Source: Chloroflexota bacterium (GTDB taxonomy: Bacteria; Chloroflexota; Anaerolineae; SpSt-600). Taken from it: a stretch of DNA of 21,976 nucleotides. The position numbers were made by a program, and so were the translations under genes. Shown here in pieces: positions 15,394 through 21,976 of this stretch. The notes under the pieces are model-generated. The model ran no database searches, was not told the DNA's origin, and was given only the letters and a program-made list of their open reading frames with translations. The DNA lies in assembly GCA_011041825.1 (NCBI GenBank), contig DRAO01000308.1, positions 1-21,976 of the forward strand, given 5' to 3'. Every line of letters starts with the position of its first letter. Positions within the stretch are counted from its first letter, which is position 1.

Positions 15394-17109
15394 TCATACT
15401 TCTGAGGGACGTATATCCTTTACACAGAGCTGCAACCGTCTCTCCCCACCCCAGTTATCGGCTTTCAAGGTGTACACTACATCTACGTAATCCCCAAGGG
15501 AAGAGATTCTATCGCCCATCTTGAAAGCGATGGCATTCCAGAGCCTAGAGCCTTTGGGATCAGCGAGGGTTAACCTCAGATGATTGGCATCCTCCCCTAC
15601 CAGTTTAGAACTCTGGACCCTGACCCCTCGGCTTAAGAAAAGGGGCTCTGGGTTTGCGTAGCCGAAGGGCTCCATCTTGCTCAGGTGGAAATATACATCC
15701 CAATTCAACTTGGCCAGGGACACTTCGGCATCAATGAAAAGGGTGGGCTTCAAATCCAATGCCCCCAGGGTTTGCTCAGCAATCTCCTCGATGCGCTCCT
15801 GGAACTCCGGGAGTTTGTGGGTATCAATCGTGAGCCCTGCCGCTGCCGAGTGTCCTCCGTATTTGCGCAGGAGGCTGGCGCATTGGTCCAGGGCTGCGGT
15901 AATGTTGAATTCCGGGATGCTCCGGGCGGAACCCCGGCTTCTTTCCGGGCCCAGCTCCATCACGATTGCCGGGCGGTAGAATTCCTCCACCAGCTTGCTG
16001 GCCACCAACCCCACGATGCCAGGGATGAATTCCCTATCGGCGACCAGAATCACCATCCTCTTCTCCATCTCATCCAGGGCCTTCTGGCGGGCTTTCTCCA
16101 AGGCCTGGTTCATCAGCTTCTGGCGACGGCGGTTCCACTGATCAAGCTGGCGGGCAAGTTCCAGGGCCTCCCTTTCATCCTGGGACATAAGGAGGCGCAA
16201 GCTGAGCATAGCACTGGAGAGGCGTCCCGGGGCATTCAGCCGAGGCCCCAGGATGAAGCTGATGGCAGTGGAATCAACGCTGCCAGGAGCTAACCCTGCC
16301 ACCTGCATAAGCGCCCTTATGCCTGGGCGTCTGGGGGAATTGAGGCACCTAAGCCCCTTTATTACCATACTCCTGTTTTCCCCCAAGAGGGGCACCATAT
16401 CCGCCACCGTGCCCAAAGCTACCAAGTCGTAGAATGCTTCTTCTTCCAAAGCCGTGGAGCGAGCCTTCAGGGGGACCTGGCTGTTGCTCAGGAGGAGGGC
16501 TTGGGCCAGTTTAAATGCCACCCCCACCCCTGCTAATTCTCCAAAGGGATAGAGGCAATCCTCCTGCTTGGGGTTAATAACGGCCACGGCTTGGGGGATT
16601 TCCGGCCCTATGGAGTGATGGTCTGTGATGATGAGGTCAAGGCCTATCCGCCGGGCATATTTAGCTTCTTCCACCGAACGGATGCCGCAATCGGCTGTGA
16701 CCACGACCTTTATGCCTTTGTGGGCTAAGGAATGGAGGGCCATCTTGTTAAGGCCGTAGCCTTCTCGCACCCGGTCCGGTATGTAGGGGATTACGTGTCC
16801 CCCAAGGGCCCGCAGGGTTTCGACAAGGATAGCCGTGGCGGTAACTCCATCTACATCGAAATCCCCATATACGGCGATAGGTTCACCGTGCCTGATGGCT
16901 TTGCGTATCCGGGTTACCGCCTGACTCATACCCTTCAGACGGAAGGGATTATGAAATTTCTCCTCCCCTTCTAAGAAGGCTTTCACCTCTTCAGGGGAGG
17001 TGATGCCCCGATTATACAAGACCTGTACCACAAGAGGAGGTAGGTGAGGAAATCGAGCCAGGTGCAGTGGCGGGGGCGGGGGTGCGACAACCCATTTGTA
17101 TAGACTCAC
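15394..17109 (-). CDS. recJ: Single-stranded-DNA-specific exonuclease RecJ
   Basis: 5'-3' ssDNA exonuclease of recombination and mismatch/base-excision repair, Mn2+/Mg2+-dependent, cytoplasmic. I start it at GTG 17109 (571 residues, usual RecJ size), with AGGAG 10 nt upstream; an in-frame start at 17217 would add 36 residues unlike RecJ. The N-terminus then reads MSLYKWVVAPPPPP, a common RecJ opening. DHH-family motifs: YGDFDVDG (81-88), VVTADCG (136-142, D140), ITDHHS (161-166), ALGTVADMVPLLGENR. The DHHA1 domain shows RGSARS and KYGGHSAAAGL, and a C-terminal OB-like part follows. It sits 127 nt after the GYD gene and may have its own promoter at 17235-17262. Confidence 0.95.
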   Translation of the reverse strand: MSLYKWVVAPPPPPLHLARFPHLPPLVVQVLYNRGITSPEEVKAFLEGEEKFHNPFRLKGMSQAVTRIRKAIRHGEPIAVYGDFDVDGVTATAILVETLRALGGHVIPYIPDRVREGYGLNKMALHSLAHKGIKVVVTADCGIRSVEEAKYARRIGLDLIITDHHSIGPEIPQAVAVINPKQEDCLYPFGELAGVGVAFKLAQALLLSNSQVPLKARSTALEEEAFYDLVALGTVADMVPLLGENRSMVIKGLRCLNSPRRPGIRALMQVAGLAPGSVDSTAISFILGPRLNAPGRLSSAMLSLRLLMSQDEREALELARQLDQWNRRRQKLMNQALEKARQKALDEMEKRMVILVADREFIPGIVGLVASKLVEEFYRPAIVMELGPERSRGSARSIPEFNITAALDQCASLLRKYGGHSAAAGLTIDTHKLPEFQERIEEIAEQTLGALDLKPTLFIDAEVSLAKLNWDVYFHLSKMEPFGYANPEPLFLSRGVRVQSSKLVGEDANHLRLTLADPKGSRLWNAIAFKMGDRISSLGDYVDVVYTLKADNWGGERRLQLCVKDIRPSEV

Positions 17110-17234
17110 CCTTAAACTGCTCCTACAAAGTGATGGACAAACTAGCCACTCGACGCTTTTTGCTGAACAAGCTGGGACACGACTGCCTGTCCTCTCGTAT
17201 TTGGACACCCTAAGCATTGATTAAAGTGCCCGGT

Positions 17235-17262
17235 ATTATATGGTCTCCACCAGCTCAGTGAA
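17235..17262 (-). promoter_or_regulatory. Possible recJ promoter overlapping the GYD gene stop
   Basis: On the minus strand a perfect TATAAT (17240-17235) contains the TAA stop of the GYD gene, with a weak -35 TTCACT (17262-17257) at a 16-bp spacer. The predicted start near 17228 would give a recJ leader of about 120 nt. The -35 is poor, so this is tentative. Confidence 0.4.
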
Positions 17263-17532
17263 CTTTTTAAAGGGGATGGCTGTGAGGGTTTGGGTTGTAG
17301 TGGTTCCAAAGGAATTAAGGATAAGGGCTGCCTTTGCTGCCGAATAGGCGTCAGGAGCTTCGATTATGTGCAGGAAATCATAAGCTCCCAGGAGGGCATA
17401 ACTGGCAACCCGCTTAACCTCAGGGCAGGTTTCCTTCAAGCGCTCTTCAAATTCCCTTTCCATCTCGCTCAGGTTTTTGAGCTCTTTAGCGCCTGTGGTG
17501 GAGACCTTGGAGAGGATAACATATGTAGTCAT
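17236..17532 (-). CDS. GYD domain-containing protein
   Basis: Small cytosolic protein of 98 residues, start at ATG 17532 with GGAG about 10 nt upstream (a GTG at 17541 is too close to it). It begins MTTYVILSKVSTTG and contains YALLGAYDFLHIIEAPD and SFGTTTTQTLTAIP. This matches the GYD family pattern (TYV-L--L...G-YD-----EAPD...LG---T-TL-A), a ferredoxin-like small domain of unknown function. An AsnC/Lrp-type ligand-binding dimer is an alternative with a similar fold. It lies 18 nt after tdk, so it is probably in the same transcript. No substrate can be named. Confidence 0.8.
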   Translation of the reverse strand: MTTYVILSKVSTTGAKELKNLSEMEREFEERLKETCPEVKRVASYALLGAYDFLHIIEAPDAYSAAKAALILNSFGTTTTQTLTAIPFKKFTELVETI

Positions 17533-17550
17533 AGCTTTCACGCTCCATTT

Positions 17551-18129
17551 TCAACTTTTGAACACCTTATGGCACCGACGGCAACGGGGCTCGTACACCT
17601 CCTTTGCTCCCACCATTATAATGGGGTCGTTATACGAAGCCGGGCGTCCATTTATAAGCCGCTGGGTCCTGGTGGCGGGAGCACCACACACCACACATAC
17701 AGCCTGGAGCTTATCCACTTGCTCAGCCTGGGCCATAAGCAAAGGCACCGGTCCAAAGGGTTCCCCCCGGAAATCCATATCCAACCCGGCCACTATCACC
17801 CGGATCCCCCTATCAGCCAACTCATTGCATACATCCGCTATGGCCCAGTCGAAGAATTGGGCTTCATCTATGGCCACCACCTCGGTATCGGGCTCCAAGA
17901 GCTCAAGGATTTGACGGGCTTCCCGGACCGGGATGGCCTCCATATCAGCTCCGCTGTGGGAGGTCACCTTCTCAGCATCGTACCTGTCATCAAGGCTGTG
18001 TTTGAAAACCTGGACCTTCTGCTTGGCAATGCGAGCCCGCTTTACCCGGCGGATAAGCTCCTCGGTCTTGCCGGAGAACATCGGGCCACATATTACTTCA
18101 ATCCATCCGCTTTCATAACGAGGGTGCAT
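17551..18129 (-). CDS. tdk: Thymidine kinase (type II)
   Basis: Phosphorylates thymidine to dTMP with ATP in pyrimidine salvage. 192 residues, typical of the tetrameric type II enzyme. P-loop GPMFSGKT (15-22), Walker B and catalytic Glu in AIDEAQFF (E89), a zinc site from C145/C148 and C183/C186, and the thymidine-binding lasso around [18 protein letters not shown]. The ATG at 18129 follows a GAGGGG site. It sits 20 nt after rpmE; rpmE-tdk adjacency is common in bacteria. Likely part of the rplU-rpmA-rpmE-tdk-GYD transcript. Confidence 0.97.
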   Translation of the reverse strand: MHPRYESGWIEVICGPMFSGKTEELIRRVKRARIAKQKVQVFKHSLDDRYDAEKVTSHSGADMEAIPVREARQILELLEPDTEVVAIDEAQFFDWAIADVCNELADRGIRVIVAGLDMDFRGEPFGPVPLLMAQAEQVDKLQAVCVVCGAPATRTQRLINGRPASYNDPIIMVGAKEVYEPRCRRCHKVFKS

Positions 18130-18149
18130 CTGGAAAGTCCCCTCATCTC

Positions 18150-18422
18150 TCAGCTTTCTGTCTGGGATTCCTCAGCGGCTTTCTCCTCCTCCCTCTCCTT
18201 CCGGGCCTTAGCTATTTCCTCAGCTCGCTCCACCTTCCTCATAAAGCGCTCCACCTGCCCCGCCGTGTCCACGATACGCTGCTCACCGGTGAAGAACGGA
18301 TGACAAGCCGAACAGACGTCGGTCCTAATCACTTTCTTGGTGGAGCCCGTTATAAACGTATTGCCACAAGCGCATATAACCTTGGCATCCGTATAAAACT
18401 TGGGATGTATCCCCTTCTTCAT
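18150..18422 (-). CDS. rpmE: 50S ribosomal protein L31 (zinc-binding type)
   Basis: Large-subunit protein that bridges to 30S. 90 residues. It carries the four cysteines of the zinc-containing form: C17 and C19 in VICACGN, C37 and C40 in [14 protein letters not shown] and the RV..F region are conserved. After about residue 65 there is a charged Lys/Glu-rich tail ([20 protein letters not shown]) longer than in short L31 proteins. AAGGAG lies 9 nt before the ATG. Since zinc-type L31 is exchanged for a Cys-free paralogue under zinc limitation in some bacteria, a second copy may exist elsewhere. Confidence 0.97.
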   Translation of the reverse strand: MKKGIHPKFYTDAKVICACGNTFITGSTKKVIRTDVCSACHPFFTGEQRIVDTAGQVERFMRKVERAEEIAKARKEREEEKAAEESQTES

Positions 18423-18466
18423 CTACACCAACTCCTTTGCTCAGGATTTAGGCAGCGAAAGGCCGG

Positions 18467-18727
18467 TTAAGCCACCGCTATCGGATAGACGCTAACCCTC
18501 TTCCTCTTGCCCGCTTTCTCAAATTTCACGAAGCCGTCAATGAGGGCATAGAGGGTGTAATCGTTTCCCACACCTACATTCTTACCGGGCTTTATCTTGG
18601 TGCCCCGCTGCCGGACGATAATCGTCCCGGCCCTCACAAGCTGGCCGTCATAACGCTTTACCCCTAGCCGCTTGGAGTGGCTATCTCTCCCGTTACGGCT
18701 GGAACCTCCTCCCTTCTTATGTGCCAT
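18467..18727 (-). CDS. rpmA: 50S ribosomal protein L27
   Basis: Large-subunit protein whose N-terminus reaches the peptidyl-transferase centre. 86 residues. It starts [20 protein letters not shown] with no Firmicutes-type cleavable extension and contains [15 protein letters not shown] and [24 protein letters not shown] site precedes the ATG. It lies 15 nt after rplU; rplU-rpmA order is near-universal. Confidence 0.98.
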   Translation of the reverse strand: MAHKKGGGSSRNGRDSHSKRLGVKRYDGQLVRAGTIIVRQRGTKIKPGKNVGVGNDYTLYALIDGFVKFEKAGKRKRVSVYPIAVA

Positions 18728-18742
18728 CTTAACTCACCCCCT

Positions 18743-19054
18743 TCACGCAATAATCTCTTTTATCAGCAATCTGGTGTAGAGCTGGCGGTGTCCCTTCTTA
18801 CGGCGGTATCGCTTCTTGGGCTTATATTTGAAGACGATAATCTTAGGGCCTTTTATCTGAGCTTGCACCAGAGCCTTAACTTTAGCCCCTTCAAGGAAAG
18901 GCTGCCCCACCCGGACACCGTTATCATCCACCACCATAAGAACCTTATCGAGCTCAACTTCCTCCCCTACGCTTACGGGCAGCTTCTCGACTTCTATGAC
19001 CATACCTTCAGAAACCTTGTATTGCTTGCCTCCGGTTTCTATTACGGCATACAT
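18743..19054 (-). CDS. rplU: 50S ribosomal protein L21
   Basis: Large-subunit 23S-binding protein. The start at 19054 gives 103 residues, the standard length, beginning [14 protein letters not shown], with GGAGGGG 7 nt upstream. Upstream in-frame codons to 19165 translate the structured leader and are rejected. [20 protein letters not shown] is the conserved basic C-terminal segment. First gene of the leftward ribosomal protein cluster. Confidence 0.98.
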   Translation of the reverse strand: MYAVIETGGKQYKVSEGMVIEVEKLPVSVGEEVELDKVLMVVDDNGVRVGQPFLEGAKVKALVQAQIKGPKIIVFKYKPKKRYRRKKGHRQLYTRLLIKEIIA

Positions 19055-19229
19055 CTCCTTTCCCCTCCCAATTATCGAAGAGCTTGCGCTCTCCAGCGCA
19101 GGCTTTTGCTCGGATAGAAACCCTGATGCTCCGCCAACACAAGGTTGGCGGTATCCTGATCCCACATTAACACGTTACCGGTGAGATATGGGGAACCAAG
19201 CCCCAGGGTAAGTGTTACCTCCTAGCGGC
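19055..19229 (-). promoter_or_regulatory. Structured 5' leader of rplU
   Basis: The roughly 175-nt leader between the promoter and rplU holds several hairpins in minus-strand RNA: CCGCCAAC/GTTGGCGG (19151-19144 with 19138-19131, 8 bp perfect, 5-nt loop), GCGCT/AGCGC (19099-19095 with 19090-19086), GGTAA/TTACC near the 5' end, and TGGGG/CCCCA. L21 leaders with autoregulatory structure are known in other phyla. I cannot assign this one to a known family, so regulation by L21 is inferred. Confidence 0.5.
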
Positions 19230-19235
19230 TAACCA

Positions 19236-19263
19236 ATTATACCTGTTCCTGCGCTTTTGTCAA
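19236..19263 (-). promoter_or_regulatory. Consensus promoter of rplU-rpmA-rpmE
   Basis: On the minus strand TTGACA (19263-19258), a 16-bp spacer and TATAAT (19241-19236). Predicted start near 19229. It is divergent from the foldase promoter at 19279; the two -35 boxes are 15 bp apart. Confidence 0.88.
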
Positions 19264-19278
19264 GGGAAATTGACAAGT

Positions 19279-19307
19279 TTGCATAAAATCATCTCTACCT
19301 GTATAAT
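19279..19307 (+). promoter_or_regulatory. Promoter of the foldase lipoprotein gene
   Basis: TTGCAT (19279-19284), a 17-bp spacer and TATAAT (19302-19307). A better-looking TTGACA at 19270-19275 is 26 bp from the -10 and too far to pair with it. Predicted start near 19314, about 65 nt before the gene. Confidence 0.75.
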
Positions 19308-19379
19308 AAAGTCACATTCTCTTTCCAGCCATTGCTTTGCCATCGCCCAAAAGCAACTTCAGAAGAGGAGCCCGAGGTT

Positions 19380-20297
19380 ATGAAAAGATTGTTCCCTGTG
19401 CTCTTTATATTGCTCATCCTCGCCTCTGCCTGTGCGGAAAAGACGCTTCCACCCGCTACGCCTACCCTCCCTGAAGCTATCCCTAGCCCCACCCCTTCGC
19501 CTTCTGGAGAAGTAGCCGCTCTAGTCAACGGTCAGCCTATTTATGTCAAGACCCTGGAAAAGCGAGTAACCCAGTTCGAGAAGGCTTTCGCCAGCCAAGG
19601 GATTGACTTGCAGAGCGAAGAAGGCCAAAAGACGATGGCCCAAGTGCGCCGCCAGGTGCTGGAAGGACTTATAGACCAGGTCATTATGGAACAAGCCGCT
19701 GCCCGGATGGGCATCACCGTAACCGATGAAGAGCTGGAAGCCCACATTCAGAAGAGCATCCAAGAAGGAGGGGGACGGGAAAGCCTGGAAAAGTGGCTGG
19801 ATGCTAACAACCTTACCTGGGAAGAATTCCGGGAGATGACGAGGGCTCAACTCTTAAGCGAGAAGCTCTTTGAAAAGGTGGTTCCACCCCCTCCTGAGAC
19901 GATGGAGCAAGTTCACGCACGCCATATCCTTTTGAATTCAGAGGAGGAAGCCAACCAGGTCCTGGAGAAGTTACGCAGAGGGGAGGATTTTGCCCAGCTC
20001 GCCAGGCAATTCTCCCTGGATAACTTCACCAGGGAAAGCGGTGGGGACTTGGGGTTCTTCCCCAAGGGGCTCTCAGCATTGCCCCCAGAGGTGGAAGATG
20101 CGGCCTTTTCCCTTGAGCCCGGGCAGATTAGCGGGGTGATAAAAAGCTACTTCGGATACCACATCATCCAAGTTCTGGAGAAAGACCCGAATCACCCCCT
20201 TTCGGAGGAAATGAAAAGGGCCTTTCGGGAGCAGAAATTCCGGGAGTGGCTTGAGCAGGAAAAGGCCAAGGCTAACATCCAGAGGTTTGTCAAATAA
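19380..20297 (+). CDS. Parvulin-type peptidyl-prolyl isomerase lipoprotein (PrsA/SurA-like)
   Basis: Extracytoplasmic foldase of 305 residues, starting at ATG 19380 with GAGGAG (19365-19370) 9 nt upstream. The N-terminus MKRLFPVLFILLILASACAE is a lipoprotein signal peptide with C18 as probable lipidated Cys. A Pro/Thr-rich linker (about 22-42) leads to a SurA_N-like helical chaperone region (about 45-170) and a single PpiC parvulin domain (about 178-268) with ARHILL, FAQLARQFS, ESGGDLGFFPKG and FGYHIIQV. The single domain and lipid anchor resemble PrsA more than the two-domain SurA. The stop overlaps the next gene's start (TAATG), which suggests coupling. Confidence 0.9.
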   Translation: MKRLFPVLFILLILASACAEKTLPPATPTLPEAIPSPTPSPSGEVAALVNGQPIYVKTLEKRVTQFEKAFASQGIDLQSEEGQKTMAQVRRQVLEGLIDQVIMEQAAARMGITVTDEELEAHIQKSIQEGGGRESLEKWLDANNLTWEEFREMTRAQLLSEKLFEKVVPPPPETMEQVHARHILLNSEEEANQVLEKLRRGEDFAQLARQFSLDNFTRESGGDLGFFPKGLSALPPEVEDAAFSLEPGQISGVIKSYFGYHIIQVLEKDPNHPLSEEMKRAFREQKFREWLEQEKAKANIQRFVK

Positions 20298-21595
20298 TGT
20301 TTAAAAAACGCAAGAGGGCCCTGGGAATTCTGCTAATAATACTTGGCATCCTGCTCCTGGTGGGAGTTGTTTACCTTGGGCTCCATTACTGGCATCTATA
20401 CAGACCTTTCGAGCTCTACCCGGAATCTGACCCGCTCTTGGCTTTCAAGCCCAAGGCTATTAACGGGGCTATCGCCTTGCTCTCTCTGGCCGGTCAGGAT
20501 GATGCCCCGGTCTTCGAGCAGGCTGTGGACAAAGGGGAATTGGAAACCGCCTATGTGACCCTGGCGTTTTCCACCTCAATGGCTGACAAGGAGCGGCTGG
20601 GCCACTGGCTCTTGCTCGCCCGTGCTTATGCTCAGGCGCACGGTAAGAAGAAGGCCATTTTATGCTACGGTCAGGTTTACAAATTAGCCATCCTGAGCCC
20701 CTTCCTTTCGGATTTTGAGCGGGCTGATGCCCTGCTTATGGCAGCTAAAGGGCTTCAGGAGATAGGGGAGCGAGAACGTGCCCTCTTCGTATACAAGCAG
20801 GCGGGCCTCTTGATAACCCGGAGCCCTTACCTGAAAAAGGCCCAGCGGGTCATCCTGGCAGACAGGCTTAAGGAAGGCTACCGGAGTCTCAAGGCGCAAT
20901 CTCATCTCGAAGAACTGGAGGAGGCCCTCGCTTCCCTGCCCGAAACCGCATCAGCGCCGGAGCCATTGTTAACGGAATTCATCACCTTGCCGGAGGAGAA
21001 TTACACCAACCCCGAAAGGTTGGAAAAGGCCCTGACCTTGAGCAAAGCTCTGGAGGCAAAGCCCAAGGAGATTCCTGAAGCCCCTGTCAAGGAGCTGGCC
21101 GAGATTTTAAAGGAGGAAGACAAAGCCAGGATGCAGTTCTACGACGAGAAGCTGGCTTCGGAAGAGCGCCTTTCCTATCGGGCTGGATGGCTTTGGGCGA
21201 GGATTAATTGGCTTACCCTGAAGTACAGGATAGCCGTCAGGGGCTTTGGCGTAAGCCTGGTCCCCGAATGGGAAGAGAGAACCGATGAAATACGTTCGCA
21301 ACTCAGCCAAGCTTACGAAGCCCTTTACTCTTTGTATACCGAAGAGGCTGTGGCCCTCCCCCAGCAACACCAGATAGATAGAGCCTGGGTGGAGATTTAC
21401 CGGGATGAAGCCTGCAAGGCTCTGTTAGGGCTATATGCAAATGCTCCATTGGATAAGCTGGCCGCAGGGTTGGAGAAGGCAATGGATACGGCTAGGGCGT
21501 CCGGGAAAGGGTACGCCCTGCGGATTGGAACCTTGGAAGAGGGCAGCTATATATTCATCTTTCAGCCCTTTGAGCCGAAAGAGTCCGGTACTTAG
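20297..21595 (+). CDS. Membrane-anchored helical-repeat protein, function unknown
   Basis: 432 residues; I do not recognise a named family. Basic N-terminus MFKKRKR, then one hydrophobic helix (about 9-32), placing the rest probably outside the membrane. The soluble part is alpha-helical with TPR-like stretches, for example LGHWLLLARAYAQAHGKKKA and ADALLMAAKGLQEIGERERA, a Pro/Glu-rich middle and a Glu/Lys-rich C-terminal half. Its ATG shares one base with the foldase stop, so the two are probably translated together, which suggests an envelope role. TPR detection is by eye. Confidence 0.75.
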   Translation: MFKKRKRALGILLIILGILLLVGVVYLGLHYWHLYRPFELYPESDPLLAFKPKAINGAIALLSLAGQDDAPVFEQAVDKGELETAYVTLAFSTSMADKERLGHWLLLARAYAQAHGKKKAILCYGQVYKLAILSPFLSDFERADALLMAAKGLQEIGERERALFVYKQAGLLITRSPYLKKAQRVILADRLKEGYRSLKAQSHLEELEEALASLPETASAPEPLLTEFITLPEENYTNPERLEKALTLSKALEAKPKEIPEAPVKELAEILKEEDKARMQFYDEKLASEERLSYRAGWLWARINWLTLKYRIAVRGFGVSLVPEWEERTDEIRSQLSQAYEALYSLYTEEAVALPQQHQIDRAWVEIYRDEACKALLGLYANAPLDKLAAGLEKAMDTARASGKGYALRIGTLEEGSYIFIFQPFEPKESGT

Positions 21596-21615
21596 GACCT
21601 GTCCAATTTGTGCAA

Positions 21616-21629
21616 TCTTGTAAACAAGA
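21616..21629 (+). promoter_or_regulatory. Short palindrome between membrane-protein genes
   Basis: TCTTGT-AA-ACAAGA is a perfect inverted repeat in the 133-nt gap between 21595 and the next start. It could be an operator or chance. I found no convincing -35/-10 pair in this gap. Confidence 0.25.
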
Positions 21630-21728
21630 GCGAAAAATTCAAAATCCATAAGCTTCGGCAGGATACTGTAATCCGGGCATCGGACGCTTTCGGTCTGGAG
21701 TTTTCCTGGGAGAGGAGGAGGGCATCAT

Positions 21729-21976
21729 ATGCTCAAACAGGTGAAGGTAAGCGAATCATTGTTGCGGGGCCTGACCCTTATTTTCCTGGTGCTTACTCTG
21801 CTGGTGGGCGCTGTTTACCTCATCATCTTCATCAACCCTTATGTGCCCTTAAATCCCTTTCCTCCGTCCCCTCAGCCTGAAATAGCCCTTCAGCCTACGC
21901 CAGCGGAAGTCCCACTGGTCATCACCTTCCCGCCCACCTGGACCCCTACGCCTACCAGCACCCCTACCTCCACGCC
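21729..21976 (+). CDS. Membrane-anchored Pro/Thr-rich protein, 5' part only
   Basis: Partial gene running off the window after 82 codons. It starts at ATG 21729 with GGAGGAGGG (21714-21722) about 6 nt upstream. It begins MLKQVKVSESLLRG, followed by one hydrophobic helix (about 14-36: LTLIFLVLTLLVGAVYLIIF) and a Pro/Thr/Ser-rich low-complexity stretch ending TWTPTPTSTPTSTP. This anchor-plus-linker design is common in extracytoplasmic proteins of Chloroflexota. The functional domain lies beyond the window. A different frame open over 21608-21880 has no ribosome-binding site and is rejected. Confidence 0.8.
   Translation, partial: MLKQVKVSESLLRGLTLIFLVLTLLVGAVYLIIFINPYVPLNPFPPSPQPEIALQPTPAEVPLVITFPPTWTPTPTSTPTST

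Noticed and set aside
17290..18303. 337-codon plus-strand frame across GYD, tdk and rpmE
   Set aside because: It runs antisense to three recognised genes and their gaps, with no domain signature.
19270..19307. TTGACA at 19270 as -35 for the foldase promoter
   Set aside because: The spacer to TATAAT would be 26 bp; TTGCAT at 19279 gives 17 bp.
21608..21880. 90-codon frame near the right end
   Set aside because: No Shine-Dalgarno and overlapped by a better frame at 21729 with a strong site, a membrane helix and a typical linker.
1..21976. Insertion sequence, prophage, CRISPR array, tRNA or attachment site
   Set aside because: Looked for and not seen: no transposase or integrase, no regularly spaced repeats and no tRNA cloverleaf.

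Overview
This is a 22 kb chromosomal segment, about 55-58% GC by eye, most likely from a member of the Chloroflexota (Anaerolineae-like; medium confidence). Reasons: the Pro/Thr-rich 'TPTPTSTPTSTP' linkers behind a single membrane anchor, a Gram-positive-style lipoprotein foldase, a NACHT/TPR/cyclase signalling protein, and an rplU-rpmA-rpmE-tdk cluster. Promoters of the TTGACA/TATAAT type are easy to see. No tRNA, rRNA, CRISPR array or transposase was recognised.

Layout. (1) 1-2950: rpsO-pnp operon with a consensus promoter, a rpsO leader hairpin, a roughly 100-nt extended hairpin between the genes and a strong terminator. (2) 2957-6736: ppdK (pyruvate phosphate dikinase) and trmI (tRNA m1A methyltransferase), separated by a perfect 16-bp hairpin and closed by a terminator. 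(3) 6738-8824, minus strand: a two-gene ABC-2 exporter whose mRNA starts at a perfect promoter about 340 nt upstream. Its leader encodes a 27-codon peptide followed by two tandem terminators; the arms can re-pair in a 1:2/3:4 versus 2:3/4:5 scheme. I read this as a translation-dependent attenuator. (4) 8873-13950, plus strand: an accessory two-gene signalling or conflict module. It holds a STAND/AAA-type P-loop ATPase and a 1182-residue protein built as degenerate P-loop-like domain, NACHT, TPR, cNMP-binding domain, class III nucleotide cyclase. (5) 13925-19263, minus strand: CorC/HlyC-type CBS membrane protein, recJ, a GYD-domain protein, tdk, rpmE, rpmA and rplU, driven at least in part by a consensus rplU promoter with a structured leader. 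(6) 19279-21976, plus strand: a parvulin-type foldase lipoprotein, a translationally coupled membrane-anchored helical-repeat protein and the start of a Pro/Thr-rich anchored protein.

How it fits together. Most genes are housekeeping (translation, RNA turnover, repair, central carbon). The two parts that stand out lie back to back around 8800: the attenuator-controlled exporter running left and the STAND-cyclase module running right, from divergent promoters about 50 bp apart. Imperfect palindromes sharing a GACGG/GCTGCC core also recur between genes (3024, 7582, 15358).
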